Shown here: positions 45,395 through 54,633 of the stretch, one piece after another
How positions within the stretch are numbered: position 1 is the stretch's first letter
Layout of the letters: every line of letters begins with the position of its first letter
Origin: Deltaproteobacteria bacterium
Lineage (GTDB): Bacteria > Myxococcota_A > Polyangia > JAAYKL01
NCBI GenBank assembly: GCA_030595125.1
Contig: JAUVDV010000010.1
Location: 1 to 64,000, forward strand
DNA: 64,000 nucleotides
Reading direction: 5' to 3'
Made by a program: the position numbers and the translations under genes
Notes under the pieces: generated by a model
What the model was told of the DNA's origin: nothing
Seen by the model: the letters and a program-made list of their open reading frames with translations, nothing else
The model's database searches: none

Positions 45395-46843
45395 CTACAG
45401 CAGGTTCATCAGATGCTGCTTGATACCATCACGGGTCTTTTCGTCGGGACAATAATGAAGCGCTCGCTCCCATGTCTCGATTGATTTGAACTTGAAACCG
45501 GTCTTCTGATACAGCATGGCGAGGTTCTTGAGCGCGGGGAAATAGCTCGGCTCCAGATCCAGCGCGCTCTCCAGCTCTCTGATGGCCTGGTAGTTGAGCG
45601 CTTTCTTGCCCAGAATCAACGCAAGGTTGTAGTGCAGCTTGAACGCCAGCGGATCGATCTTGAGCCCTTTTCGCAGGAGCTCAATTGCCATGTCGACCTT
45701 TCCCTCGCGGTACGCCGTCACACTGGCGGCAAGTATCTCTTCGGCCTGCTCAGAGAGGTTCTCGGGCGGCTTTTCATCCTTGTCGGAACTGATGGCGTTC
45801 AGGTGCATCTCCACCTTCTCGACGAACTCACCGAGCTTGAAGGGCTTCTCCATGAAGTCGTCCACACCGTACGAGTCCTTCAGGTCCTGCGCATATCGCC
45901 AGCCACGATAGATGGCGGAGATCATTATTACCGGGATGTGACCGTATTTCTTGCTGCCCTTGATCTTCTTGCAGATATCGAAACCGTGGACCTCCGGCAA
46001 CATGGCGTCGAGGATAATCATGTCCGGGTTCTCGGTCTGGACCATTTTGATGGCTTCCAGCCCCCGCCCGGCGGTGACCACCTTGTAGCCCTTTTCGGTC
46101 AGAACCCTCGATATGAGCAACCGGATGTCGTCCTCATCATCGACAACCAGGATCTTCTTGGCGGCATCCGGGCGCGCCTCTGTCAAGGTGGGCTCGCGAG
46201 CCATGGGGATGGACAGCGCCTCATCCGAAAGATCGATGTCTATCTCCAGGGAAAGATCGTCCTGCGCAGGCTGCTCCTTGTCGTCGGGAAGAATCGTCGC
46301 ATTGGAAATATGCTGTGGTGTCGGCCCGACGGAATCGAGGGGTTCTTCCGCACGCGAGACAAAACGCTTTCCACAGTATTTTTCCTCGCCCGTCGCCCTG
46401 GCCTCGTAGCATTTTTCCACGCACTTCAATATGTGCGCGTGGAGCGCAACGTGAGGGAACACGCGCTTGCCCGAAACAAATTCCACCTCGTCGATGACCC
46501 GTTGATCGTCCGGGTTGGCCATGGCGAGATTGATGCTGTCCTCCGATACGGAAAGTGGGAGAATTATGTGCTGCGTTGCGATCTCTATGGGGATGATGTC
46601 CAGGCACGCAAGATCGATATCCACCTCGTCGAGGTTGACGGCCGGAATACCCGCCTGCTCGCTCAACGCCTTGAGCAAACGCACCTCGTCGGTTAACCCC
46701 TTTTTCAGAACCCTGGAGGCCAGCCGCTCGTGCGGCTCGTCCTCGCCCTTTTGTTCGTCGAGGATAGAGTCCAGCTGTTGTGGGCTGACCAGTTTCCGCT
46801 TCAGAAGGATTTTTCCAAGTTGAGTCTTGCTGTTCTCGCCCAT
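45395..46843 (-). CDS. MshEN - response regulator receiver - TPR protein
   Basis: 482 residues. An N-terminal MshEN-like domain (~5-150; LGKILLKRKLVSPQQLDSIL, IPAVNLDEVDIDLACLDIIP), of the kind that binds c-di-GMP in some ATPases; a linker; a receiver domain (~228-345; ILVVDDEDDIRLLISRVL, phospho-acceptor in PDMIILDAMLPE, conserved Lys in FMEKPF); and TPR helices at the C-terminus (ALNYQAIRELESALDLEPSY). First gene of the operon with AgmX-like, SctS and SctT proteins; the next gene starts 7 nt on. Probably a signalling adaptor. Confidence 0.9.
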   Translation of the reverse strand: MGENSKTQLGKILLKRKLVSPQQLDSILDEQKGEDEPHERLASRVLKKGLTDEVRLLKALSEQAGIPAVNLDEVDIDLACLDIIPIEIATQHIILPLSVSEDSINLAMANPDDQRVIDEVEFVSGKRVFPHVALHAHILKCVEKCYEARATGEEKYCGKRFVSRAEEPLDSVGPTPQHISNATILPDDKEQPAQDDLSLEIDIDLSDEALSIPMAREPTLTEARPDAAKKILVVDDEDDIRLLISRVLTEKGYKVVTAGRGLEAIKMVQTENPDMIILDAMLPEVHGFDICKKIKGSKKYGHIPVIMISAIYRGWRYAQDLKDSYGVDDFMEKPFKLGEFVEKVEMHLNAISSDKDEKPPENLSEQAEEILAASVTAYREGKVDMAIELLRKGLKIDPLAFKLHYNLALILGKKALNYQAIRELESALDLEPSYFPALKNLAMLYQKTGFKFKSIETWERALHYCPDEKTRDGIKQHLMNLL

Positions 46844-46989
46844 GCTCCTGCCGATCCCATTTTGCCTTTACCAAGGCAATAAACTTGAGGATGGTTATTT
46901 CAACAACCTAACATTATGGATCAACGTCATCAACAATTTATGGATTGAAATGGTAGACTTGGGATACTACAAGCCTATCCCTGTTGGCG

Positions 46990-47694
46990 CTAGACTCTGA
47001 CTGGTTTTCGAATGGATGGAGGCGGGGGTGGCACGAGACTGTCCTCTACCTCCCCTACCAACCTGGCGATTCTCCGCCGTCTGACCGCAGATCCGAAATC
47101 GAACTTGACACCGATGCCGGGATCTCGTCCTTGCGCCCTGCTCCACACCACGTGCCCGTTGAATCGCTCGGGTCCGCCGGTTTCATCATCGATGAACAGG
47201 TCCAACTCCACCGCTGTGTTCTTCTCCAGGGTAGCATCTGTGAGGATGAAAACACCTCCGCTGCTGAGATCCTTCGTACGACCGTCGAGGCACTTCCCGT
47301 TTGACAGGACGTTGGCTCTGAAATCGACCGGGACGCGCCGTCCGGGTTTTCGCAGACTGCCGAGAACCCCCTTGCAGAAATCCAGAAGAAACTCCACCCT
47401 GCTGCGCTCTCCCGAACCGAAGCTCACTCCGATTCCCGCCGGAAGAGCTGAGCGCCATTTGGTTGGAGAACGACGCCATTTTACGTTCCCGCAGATTAGC
47501 CAGCCATCCTTGATGCTGGGAAAGGAGAGTTCCAGAGCGATCTCCTCGTCGATATCAAATGTCTCGGTTGTCGGGACGAACAACCCGCCCCCGGGAAAGT
47601 CGTTCAGGAATACCCGGAGGAAATCGTCACCGTCGGCGTAGTTAATGAATATCGTTTTCACGATCCCACGCAACCTCCATTTCAAAACCTGCAA
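46990..47694 (-). CDS. Protein with two PilZ domains
   Basis: 234 residues. First domain: ADGDDFLRVFLNDFPGGGLFVPTTETFDIDEE; second: RVPVDFRANVLSN (RRxxx-like) then TKDLSSGGVFILTDATLEKN and VVWSRAQGRDPGIGVKFDF. Only the second keeps a near-canonical 'RK..R...DLSSGG' layout, so c-di-GMP binding may be limited to it. The start is uncertain: ATG 47694 or GTG 47661 (MKTIFINYADG). Relative of 12029-12343. Confidence 0.85.
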   Translation of the reverse strand: MQVLKWRLRGIVKTIFINYADGDDFLRVFLNDFPGGGLFVPTTETFDIDEEIALELSFPSIKDGWLICGNVKWRRSPTKWRSALPAGIGVSFGSGERSRVEFLLDFCKGVLGSLRKPGRRVPVDFRANVLSNGKCLDGRTKDLSSGGVFILTDATLEKNTAVELDLFIDDETGGPERFNGHVVWSRAQGRDPGIGVKFDFGSAVRRRRIARLVGEVEDSLVPPPPPSIRKPVRV

Positions 47695-47833
47695 TACAGT
47701 GGTTCGACAGCTCCGGCGGTGTCAAGCACAACACGCAGTTATCCCAGTCCTCGAAATAAATTAATGACCGCAGCCATCAGCCTGCGTGAAAAATCACACC
47801 TGAAATGTAATAAGGGGGGGGAAGAAGTGGGTA

Positions 47834-48313
47834 CTACATTCCTGAAACGATGAGAAAACCGTCGTCTACCCGTTCGAGTTCGAGCCTGTTGTCGGAGGTC
47901 CGGTTGGCCCACTTGGATTTTTCCTCGACATCGTACTGAAAACTCATGTTGAACGTGTACTCCACGAATATCGCGCCGTGGGACTCGAAGATGCCTCGGT
48001 AGCGAATCTCGTACCGCATGGCCTTCACGGATTTGAACTTGGCGGCAAGGATCTCCTCGAGCCCGTTGCGATCGAAATCGTCATCGCCGGTGGGCGTGCC
48101 GTTGTTGTCAAAATATCGCGGCGCCGCGAGAGACATCAACAGACCCACGTTCATGTCTTCTACGGCGTGCCTGTACCGCTCGCAGAACGCGACGATCTCC
48201 CGGTTCTCGTCCGTGTCTTCTATTTCAGTGTTGGGTATGAACTTCTTTGTGCACCCCACGGCAGAAAAAAGAACGACCGAGCTAATCAGGACCGGTAGCA
48301 GAGATCTTGTCAT
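47834..48313 (-). CDS. Lipoprotein with NTF2-like fold
   Basis: 159 residues. Lipobox SAVGC (Cys21). The mature part (IVAFCERYRHAVEDMNVGLLMSLAAPRYFDNNG, KFKSVKAMRYEIRYRGIFE, LELERVDDGFLIVSGM) has the alpha-plus-curved-sheet pattern of NTF2/SnoaL-like domains. No catalytic residues evident. Monocistronic. Confidence 0.8.
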   Translation of the reverse strand: MTRSLLPVLISSVVLFSAVGCTKKFIPNTEIEDTDENREIVAFCERYRHAVEDMNVGLLMSLAAPRYFDNNGTPTGDDDFDRNGLEEILAAKFKSVKAMRYEIRYRGIFESHGAIFVEYTFNMSFQYDVEEKSKWANRTSDNRLELERVDDGFLIVSGM

Positions 48314-48533
48314 GTATGCTCACCCTTTCGAATCCAACTCTGGATTCACAATATCCCAAACACCGCAAGGACGGCAATTTATTCCCCTCACGGGGTGTTG
48401 GACAAGAAAAATCAGGTCAGGTGAATTGAATTGCAATTACTGGTCGGTGTTGTTATTCCGTCTTCATTCAAAGTTTCCATACAGGAAACTTCTGTCCATC
48501 GCAAACTGTGCGGTGGCAACAATGGAAGGGAAG

Positions 48534-49892
48534 ATGATGAATAAAGTTAAAATTATTATTGGCCTGATCATGCTCTTGTCCTGTTTGTCGATTGTCGCAT
48601 GCGACGATGGAGGAGGCGGCAGTATTGACGGGGGTACGGACACCGACACCGATACCGACACGGACACCGACACCGATACCGACACGGACACCGACACGGA
48701 CACCGACACGGACACCGACACTGACACCGACACTGACACCGACACGGACACCGACACCGATACCGACCCCGATGCCGGGCCTGATGCCGGCGAAAGCGAA
48801 AGCGAATTCGGAGCCTGGATCGATGGTGCCGGACGAATCCTGAGGCTCGGAGAGAGCTACAACACCAACTGGAACCACGTCTTCGCATGGGATGACGACG
48901 GCGCCAGCTGCAACGAGGCCCTGGGCAACTACGAGATCGTCGGAGACACCATCACCTTTACCCAAGGCGATTCCAACTCCTGCTCTCCCTTCGATGTGTG
49001 CACCATCACAATCGCCCCGAGCGCTACCGCTCTGTCCCTCGACTGTCCCACGGGCGCGGACGCCGGCATCGAAACCCACGATTTCACCCCCGTGGCGGCT
49101 GCGGTCGTACCCCAGAATCGTCACTTTTTTGTCGAGCTCTACTCCTATGGCTGCGGGCAGGATGTCGATATGGAGTACTACGAAGCAGCCCCCAGCGACT
49201 TCGACGGCTACGCGCAAACGAATAGCTGGATCGGCACGGACATGTATATGGATGAGATGTTCGAATCCGGCATGCCCGACGGCTGGGGCGGCTGGGGCTG
49301 GTACGACGCAAACGACACCGGCCGCGCTGATTTGCTCTACCCGACCCCTGCAGGGACGGTCCATCACCTTCGCGGCCAGCGAGACGAGAATTTTCAGCAG
49401 TTGAGCGCCGTGACCTTCGATGTCGTGTGTGACACGGGCGCCCTGTCCAACATCGAAGAGTTCTATGCCGACACCGGCGTCACCCGGCAGCGCTACCTGG
49501 GCAACGGAACCTTCGGGGAGACGGTCCCCGGCACGTCGGTCGTCACGGTCTCCGGCGCCACCACGAGCATCACCGAAGTCGAGGTCTTCTTCGCAGCCGA
49601 CTTCACACCCACCGACATTCTGACCGTTACTCTCAACTCGCCGGACGGCACGACCATCACGCTGGCCGACTCCGACGGCGGCGCGAACCAGTACTACGAA
49701 TCCGTGATATTCGCCGATCTCGCCACCGTAGCCATCGATGGATCGACTGGAACAAGAGAAGGTCTCTACCAGCCGGAGCAGGCTCTGTCCGCTTTTGTGG
49801 GCGAGGACGGCAACGGCGACTGGACCCTCGGATTCACCACCTCCGGCACGGTTACCGGCTCCTTGGAAAACTGGAGTCTGTCGCTGCGATAA
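48534..49892 (+). CDS. (S/T)D-stalk lipoprotein with C-terminal P/Homo B domain
   Basis: 452 residues from MMNKVKIIIGLIM (a frame extends upstream to 48018 but lacks a start context). Lipobox SIVAC (Cys21), an almost pure (DT)n stalk at ~34-78, an unknown middle region (LYSYGCGQDVDMEYYEAAPS), and a C-terminal proprotein-convertase P domain (ITEVEVFFAADFTPTDILTV, LNSPDGTTITLADSDGGAN, GNGDWTLGFTTSGTVTGSLENWSL). P domains usually accompany subtilases; no peptidase is present here, so it may bind calcium or a partner. Confidence 0.87.
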   Translation: MMNKVKIIIGLIMLLSCLSIVACDDGGGGSIDGGTDTDTDTDTDTDTDTDTDTDTDTDTDTDTDTDTDTDTDTDTDTDPDAGPDAGESESEFGAWIDGAGRILRLGESYNTNWNHVFAWDDDGASCNEALGNYEIVGDTITFTQGDSNSCSPFDVCTITIAPSATALSLDCPTGADAGIETHDFTPVAAAVVPQNRHFFVELYSYGCGQDVDMEYYEAAPSDFDGYAQTNSWIGTDMYMDEMFESGMPDGWGGWGWYDANDTGRADLLYPTPAGTVHHLRGQRDENFQQLSAVTFDVVCDTGALSNIEEFYADTGVTRQRYLGNGTFGETVPGTSVVTVSGATTSITEVEVFFAADFTPTDILTVTLNSPDGTTITLADSDGGANQYYESVIFADLATVAIDGSTGTREGLYQPEQALSAFVGEDGNGDWTLGFTTSGTVTGSLENWSLSLR

Positions 49893-49929
49893 CCCCCCTC
49901 ACCACTCTACCAGCAAGGACTCGGGGTTC

Positions 49930-50940
49930 TCACAGGAGCACCCCGAGCAGGCGACCCACCACTGATCCTGCGCCCGTCGACGTCGATGCAGGGAACCGCG
50001 CTCCGATTGCCTGCGAGCACGCGCATCCGGATCGATCCTCCGGGTTCTTGATGGGCCTTTGCAATTGCCCCTCATGGGGCCTGCCGGCGGAATCAAAAGC
50101 CGTGGCCTTCACATTCACAATGTCGTCGAAAATCCATCGATGACGAACCCTGAACCCATCCCCCCAATTCCCCCCGCCCAGATCCCACGCCACGCTCACG
50201 AGATCGGTCGTCTCGGGGGCCGCGAGCGTGAGGGTATACCATTCCACCGGGTCCACCCGCTCGGAGTTCGGGCTCATCCCCAGTTCTATTTTTTTGCCGT
50301 TTTCGGGCGCATCGAAGTAGGTGATTTTCTGCTCGGGTTCGTTCCCGTCTTCCACGTACCCGACAGCAAACCTCAGAAGCCTCGCTGTGACCCTGCCCTT
50401 CGTCGGAACCGCTGCCCAGGTCACGTACCGGGGCTTCGTTCTCACACCGGACGTCTCCACGAAAACCCCCGGACCCTCCCCGGGGATCACCAGGTCGAAA
50501 CCGATGGGCACTGTCCCACGATCGCGGACCACAACCGATCTTCGAGCCGTATCCTCGATGCCCGGCCCCCGAATGATCAGGTCGTACAATCCCCCGGGCA
50601 TCCAGGACAAGGTGAGCGCCGACAGGCGGTAACGACCGTCCACGAGGGGGCGTATCCTCAGCAACCTGGCGGGGTACTCGAGGGATCTCGACGCTCCCCG
50701 CAGAGCGGCGTGCGCACGCCGAACCAGCTTGGCCGACCAACCATCCCATGCCCGGGGCTGCTGCACGCCCGGAGGTGGCGTCAGGGGTAGCCGCACCTGG
50801 ATCACCGCCTCCAGGACATCGCCGGCGCCCAGGGTCGCCAGGCCGTCAGGTTGATCCCCAGATGGAAGAACTATCCGCGCCAGCTCGCCGATTGCCGCCG
50901 ACGGTACCGCTATGGTGACGACCGCAACCAGCACCAACAA
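49930..50940 (-). CDS. Secreted hypothetical protein with C-terminal GCAC motif
   Basis: About 336 residues. The frame runs upstream to 51345 but overlaps the 51003-51230 gene and a hairpin element, and no ATG is available; TTG at 50940 (or 50937, GTG 50934) puts a hydrophobic signal segment (LLVLVAVVTIAVPSAAIGE) at the N-terminus. The mature protein looks beta-rich (WYTLTLAAPETTDLVSVAWD). GCAC near the C-terminus followed by GAGSVVGRLLGVLL recalls a MYXO-CTERM-like anchor without the basic end. Third gene of the S41 peptidase operon. Confidence 0.65.
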   Translation of the reverse strand: MLVLVAVVTIAVPSAAIGELARIVLPSGDQPDGLATLGAGDVLEAVIQVRLPLTPPPGVQQPRAWDGWSAKLVRRAHAALRGASRSLEYPARLLRIRPLVDGRYRLSALTLSWMPGGLYDLIIRGPGIEDTARRSVVVRDRGTVPIGFDLVIPGEGPGVFVETSGVRTKPRYVTWAAVPTKGRVTARLLRFAVGYVEDGNEPEQKITYFDAPENGKKIELGMSPNSERVDPVEWYTLTLAAPETTDLVSVAWDLGGGNWGDGFRVRHRWIFDDIVNVKATAFDSAGRPHEGQLQRPIKNPEDRSGCACSQAIGARFPASTSTGAGSVVGRLLGVLL

Positions 50941-50943
50941 AGA

Positions 50944-50990
50944 CCCCCATCCCGGCCTTCCCCCGACAGGGGAAGGGGAAGATGATGGCG
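50944..50990. repeat. Dispersed hairpin element, copy C
   Basis: CCCCATCCCGGCCTTCCCCC...GGGGAAGGGGAAGATGATGG, as at 26822-26863 and 41620-41666. Located 12 nt past the stop of the 51003-51230 gene and overlapping the likely 5' end of the next gene. Confidence 0.9.
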
Positions 50991-51002
50991 ACCGCTTTAA
51001 CG

Positions 51003-51230
51003 TCAGTCCGCGAGTATTCCGAAATGAACGGAGTTGGTGTCCAGGCCAAACCCGACGGCGGCGCGATTTACCTGGTGCAGCAAGACGTGAGGAGGTCGCT
51101 GCCTTCCCACCCGTAGACCTATCCAGGCTTCGTTCTCTCCCCTGACTATCTTCATGTCCAGAACACCACGCAGTTCGGAGAGAATATCCAAAAACTCCTG
51201 AAGATCCACACCTTCTGGTCGAGATTTCAT
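51003..51230 (-). CDS. Small protein of unknown family in the S41 peptidase operon
   Basis: 75 residues: ILSELRGVLDMKIVRGENEA then HVLLHQVNRAAVGFGLDTNS. The 'GV....IV......I...V......P...H.V..A...FGL......V' outline resembles a small beta-alpha-beta module seen as 'V..D..G.I.EIHV......PK..VRD..S.L...FG...D...' in many bacteria; this link is inference. Starts 47 nt after the peptidase gene. No signal peptide, so cytoplasmic. Confidence 0.7.
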   Translation of the reverse strand: MKSRPEGVDLQEFLDILSELRGVLDMKIVRGENEAWIGLRVGRQRPPHVLLHQVNRAAVGFGLDTNSVHFGILAD

Positions 51231-51277
51231 TGCTCAATTGTAGCACCGTAAAACGTGTACCGGGAAGATTTTTTCGT

Positions 51278-54244
51278 TCAACGAACTTCCTTACGAACGA
51301 AAACGAACTCGGTCTCGACGAGTTCTTTGTCGTGTCGCGCGACAATCAACACCTGGTTGGCGCCGTCTTCGAGCGGAACATCGACGGAAAAGGCAATGCG
51401 ATCGTTGTCTGCTCCACGCTTGTTCGGCAGGTAAGCCACCTTCTTTCCTCCGACCAACACTATTAGATCTCTCAACCCTTCGGGGTGCTTTGCGTAACCC
51501 GAGATCCTGACAGTTTTCTCGCCGGTCTTCCTGATGAACCCGCCGTCCAGGAAAATTCGCGGAGGGCTTGTTTCCGACAGCTCGTACGTAGATCGCCCAT
51601 TCCCCCCGGGGCGGGTGGACGACTCGGCGATCCAGGCATGCCGATCCTCCTCGAGCACCAGTCGAAAGAAGTCCTTGTGTCGACCGTCCACCTTGAAAGT
51701 CGCGCCCGCCTTGGCCCGACCGGCTACCCTGCCGGTTGACAGCGGCGCGGAATATAACGGCACCGGCCCATCGCCGACGATCGTAACCGAACCCGAAGCC
51801 CCGGACGGCCCCGGACGCATCGGAGAAACCGGCAATACGATCTTGTGGTCGATCAACCCCCTGGTTCTCGGAAACTTGGAGGGAATCCATTCCTCGAGCG
51901 CCAGGTGCAGCTGAGCCTCGTCGAGGGGATACCGATCCGAGAGCTGAATCCTGAATACACCGCGCGCCGATTTCCCCGGCGCGAGCTTTCCGACCCCGAA
52001 ATGGCCATGCTTCACATTGATCCCGGGTTTTGCGGAGAGGTTTGCGTCCACGTCGAACGTCGCAACGTCTCCTATATTCTCGACCACGACGCTCATGAGG
52101 AGCTCCTCACCGGGCTCCACGAAGCCGTTGCCGTTGCCCAGGTCTTCGAGATGCCATCGATACGACAGGACCGGATTGGATTTGACCGGCATCGCCACGT
52201 CGATGGAGATGGGCTTTGGAACACGCCCGGATTCCGAAAAGAACTTGATCTCCACCGGATCGGAACGACGGGCCAGAATCCGGGGCAGATCCACCACCAC
52301 GGCCCAGCCCTTCGAACGTTTGCTCTTTACCTTACCGAAGACCAGCTCCAGGCCCGACAGGAGGGGGTTATCGCTCTTTGTGACGGCCCGAAGCCTGTTA
52401 ATGGTGTCGTCGGTTCCGTTGTTCACCGCCACCTTTATTCTGAACTTTCCGCCCGGCTTTATCTTGCCCAGGATCTGCGCTTTCGCCGTTATGGATGGAT
52501 CCTCCACCGTTTTTGGATCACTGTCCGCACCACCGTTGCGCGCCGACGTCCAGTCGACCCCCATTTTCTTTAGCGCCTTCAACAGCGCGACTTCCTCGCC
52601 ACGAGTTTCCTTCCCGACTATCTCTCCGGCTTCGAGGATCAATTCCGAGGTCGTCACGCCTTTTGCGTTCGCGATCAGGCGGCGGGCAAACTCAATCTTG
52701 TGTCCACTCATGAACGATTCCCGATCGGGGCCCTCCGGGTAACACCGTTCCCACATCTTGGAATCGGCCTTCCGGCGCGACGCCGGCATGAAAGTCATCA
52801 CCTCAATGGCGCCGGGCCTGTCACCGCGTACCCTGGCGTTGGGACGAACGAGATGCGAGTCCAGATCCGCCTCGGAAAACCCGGGCCCACCAACGTCCAG
52901 GTGCATTTCCTCCCTGTCCACTATCGCGGGCCAGAACCTTATATCCGGCGCGACACCCACCGCCTGAATGGAGATATCCCCCGGGGTGAGATACTGGGCT
53001 ATGGTGAGCCGAAGCGCGCCGCCCCCCGGAAGCGGAAGAACCGCCTGCACCGAACCCTTTCCAAATGATGTCTCGCCTATCAGCAGAGCGCGACCGTGAT
53101 TACGCAGCGCCCCGGCCAATACCTCCGCAGCCGAAGCCGAAAAAGAATCGATCAGGATTACCAGGGGATAAGGCGGCTCGGTTCCCTCTGCGACGGCGTT
53201 CTCCACCTCGCGAACATCGTCGTGACGACCCGCCGTTGTAACGATCGTTCCGCTGCTCACAAAAAGATCCGCCACCTTGATAGCAGAGTCCAGAAGCCCC
53301 CCCGGGTTTCCCCTGAGATCGAGGATGAGCCCCTTCATTTTTTTGTCTCTCAACGAGCGAAGATTTTCCTGAATCTCCGTGGCGCTGTTGCGCTGGAACG
53401 TTTCGAGGGTGATGTAGCCCACGTTCCCATCGAGCATCTTCGAGCCCACACTCTCGATTGCGATTTTTCCTCTGCTGACCAGCAGCTTGTCGATGCTTCC
53501 GTCGACGCGCCTGACATGCACACGAACCTTGGTGTTCGGGGCGCCGCGCAGCCGTTCGGCCGCCTCGGAGGTGGTGATGTTGACCGTTGAGTCCCCATCA
53601 ATCTTTATGATCTTATCGCCTTTTCGCATGCCGGCGCGCATGGCCGGAGTATTCTTGAACACCTCCACTACGGTCAGATCTCCGTTGCACGGCGGGCGTC
53701 GATCGGTGGTGATCCTGATTCCCACTCCCTCGAACTCTCCCTGTGTGCTCATGCGCAGCTCTTCCCAGAGGTCGGGCATCATCACGCTGGAGTGTGGGTC
53801 GAGCACAGAGAGCAGACCGTTTACCGCCACGTACTCCAGCGTCAGGTAATCGCGATCCTCCACGGGCAGATTGTCCACCATGAAACGAAAAACCTTGCGC
53901 ATCGCGCGAGACAGCCCCCACGGGCTCCCGACCCCTTTCATGGCCACCTTTATGCTCTTGCCCGAGATCTCGATGATCGCCGTCTCGCCGTCTTTCGAGA
54001 AATCGACCTTGATCTCCGCGACGCTGAGTTGGATGGCGTCCAGCGCCGACTTGAACATCTTCCTGGTGTCGATGCGATCGGGGTCGTAATAGGACTCCAT
54101 CACGGCGAGGATGGTCCGGTCCATCACCTGCGCCTTAGATAAATCGTGATTCTTTCCCTCTTCGAGCCTCGACGCGCCGGCAAAGGCGCTGACCGAAAGC
54201 AGGGCAACCACGAACATTCCGCAACAGGGTAATCGTCTGAACAT
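51278..54244 (-). CDS. S41 C-terminal processing peptidase with long C-terminal extension
   Basis: 988 residues. Signal peptide to AFAGA; a helical leader; PDZ domain (FEGVGIRITTDRRPP...VVEVFKNTPAMRAGMRKGDKI); S41 domain with LDLRGNPGGLLDSAIKVADLF, the Ser in DSFSASAAEVLAGAL and the Lys in ETSFGKGSVQ. The ~450-residue extension contains two Ig-like beta segments and an SH3-like segment (VPLYSAPLSTGRVAGRAKAGATF...). The size fits the large myxobacterial type (MXAN_5808-like). Acts in the periplasm on protein C-termini. Confidence 0.93.
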   Translation of the reverse strand: MFRRLPCCGMFVVALLSVSAFAGASRLEEGKNHDLSKAQVMDRTILAVMESYYDPDRIDTRKMFKSALDAIQLSVAEIKVDFSKDGETAIIEISGKSIKVAMKGVGSPWGLSRAMRKVFRFMVDNLPVEDRDYLTLEYVAVNGLLSVLDPHSSVMMPDLWEELRMSTQGEFEGVGIRITTDRRPPCNGDLTVVEVFKNTPAMRAGMRKGDKIIKIDGDSTVNITTSEAAERLRGAPNTKVRVHVRRVDGSIDKLLVSRGKIAIESVGSKMLDGNVGYITLETFQRNSATEIQENLRSLRDKKMKGLILDLRGNPGGLLDSAIKVADLFVSSGTIVTTAGRHDDVREVENAVAEGTEPPYPLVILIDSFSASAAEVLAGALRNHGRALLIGETSFGKGSVQAVLPLPGGGALRLTIAQYLTPGDISIQAVGVAPDIRFWPAIVDREEMHLDVGGPGFSEADLDSHLVRPNARVRGDRPGAIEVMTFMPASRRKADSKMWERCYPEGPDRESFMSGHKIEFARRLIANAKGVTTSELILEAGEIVGKETRGEEVALLKALKKMGVDWTSARNGGADSDPKTVEDPSITAKAQILGKIKPGGKFRIKVAVNNGTDDTINRLRAVTKSDNPLLSGLELVFGKVKSKRSKGWAVVVDLPRILARRSDPVEIKFFSESGRVPKPISIDVAMPVKSNPVLSYRWHLEDLGNGNGFVEPGEELLMSVVVENIGDVATFDVDANLSAKPGINVKHGHFGVGKLAPGKSARGVFRIQLSDRYPLDEAQLHLALEEWIPSKFPRTRGLIDHKIVLPVSPMRPGPSGASGSVTIVGDGPVPLYSAPLSTGRVAGRAKAGATFKVDGRHKDFFRLVLEEDRHAWIAESSTRPGGNGRSTYELSETSPPRIFLDGGFIRKTGEKTVRISGYAKHPEGLRDLIVLVGGKKVAYLPNKRGADNDRIAFSVDVPLEDGANQVLIVARHDKELVETEFVFVRKEVR

Positions 54245-54381
54245 AATCTCTTTAACTTCCCTCCCCCACTCGAAATCAGGCGTTCGTCCGAGTGTGTGTC
54301 CTAAGACGCCTTGACGTCAACCACGAGTCGGGCATAGCTTACACCAGTTGATTGAACCATGAAAAAAACGACATTTGGCGA

Positions 54382-54463
<82 letters not shown>

Positions 54464-54633
54464 AACTGATTCCATCTGTCCCGACATGGCTCAACGTGAG
54501 CCAGCACAATCAACTTTAACCATTACCCCCAAACGCTTACAATAACATCACTTTTGCGCGAGCGTATCTTTCCATGCACAATGGTATGGACCTTGCTGTG
54601 TGTAGGGACATCACCAGGCAAAAGGAGATGAAG

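Noticed and set aside
48018-48533. N-terminal extension of the P-domain lipoprotein
   Set aside because: It overlaps the 47834-48313 gene on the other strand; the lipoprotein signal starts at 48534.
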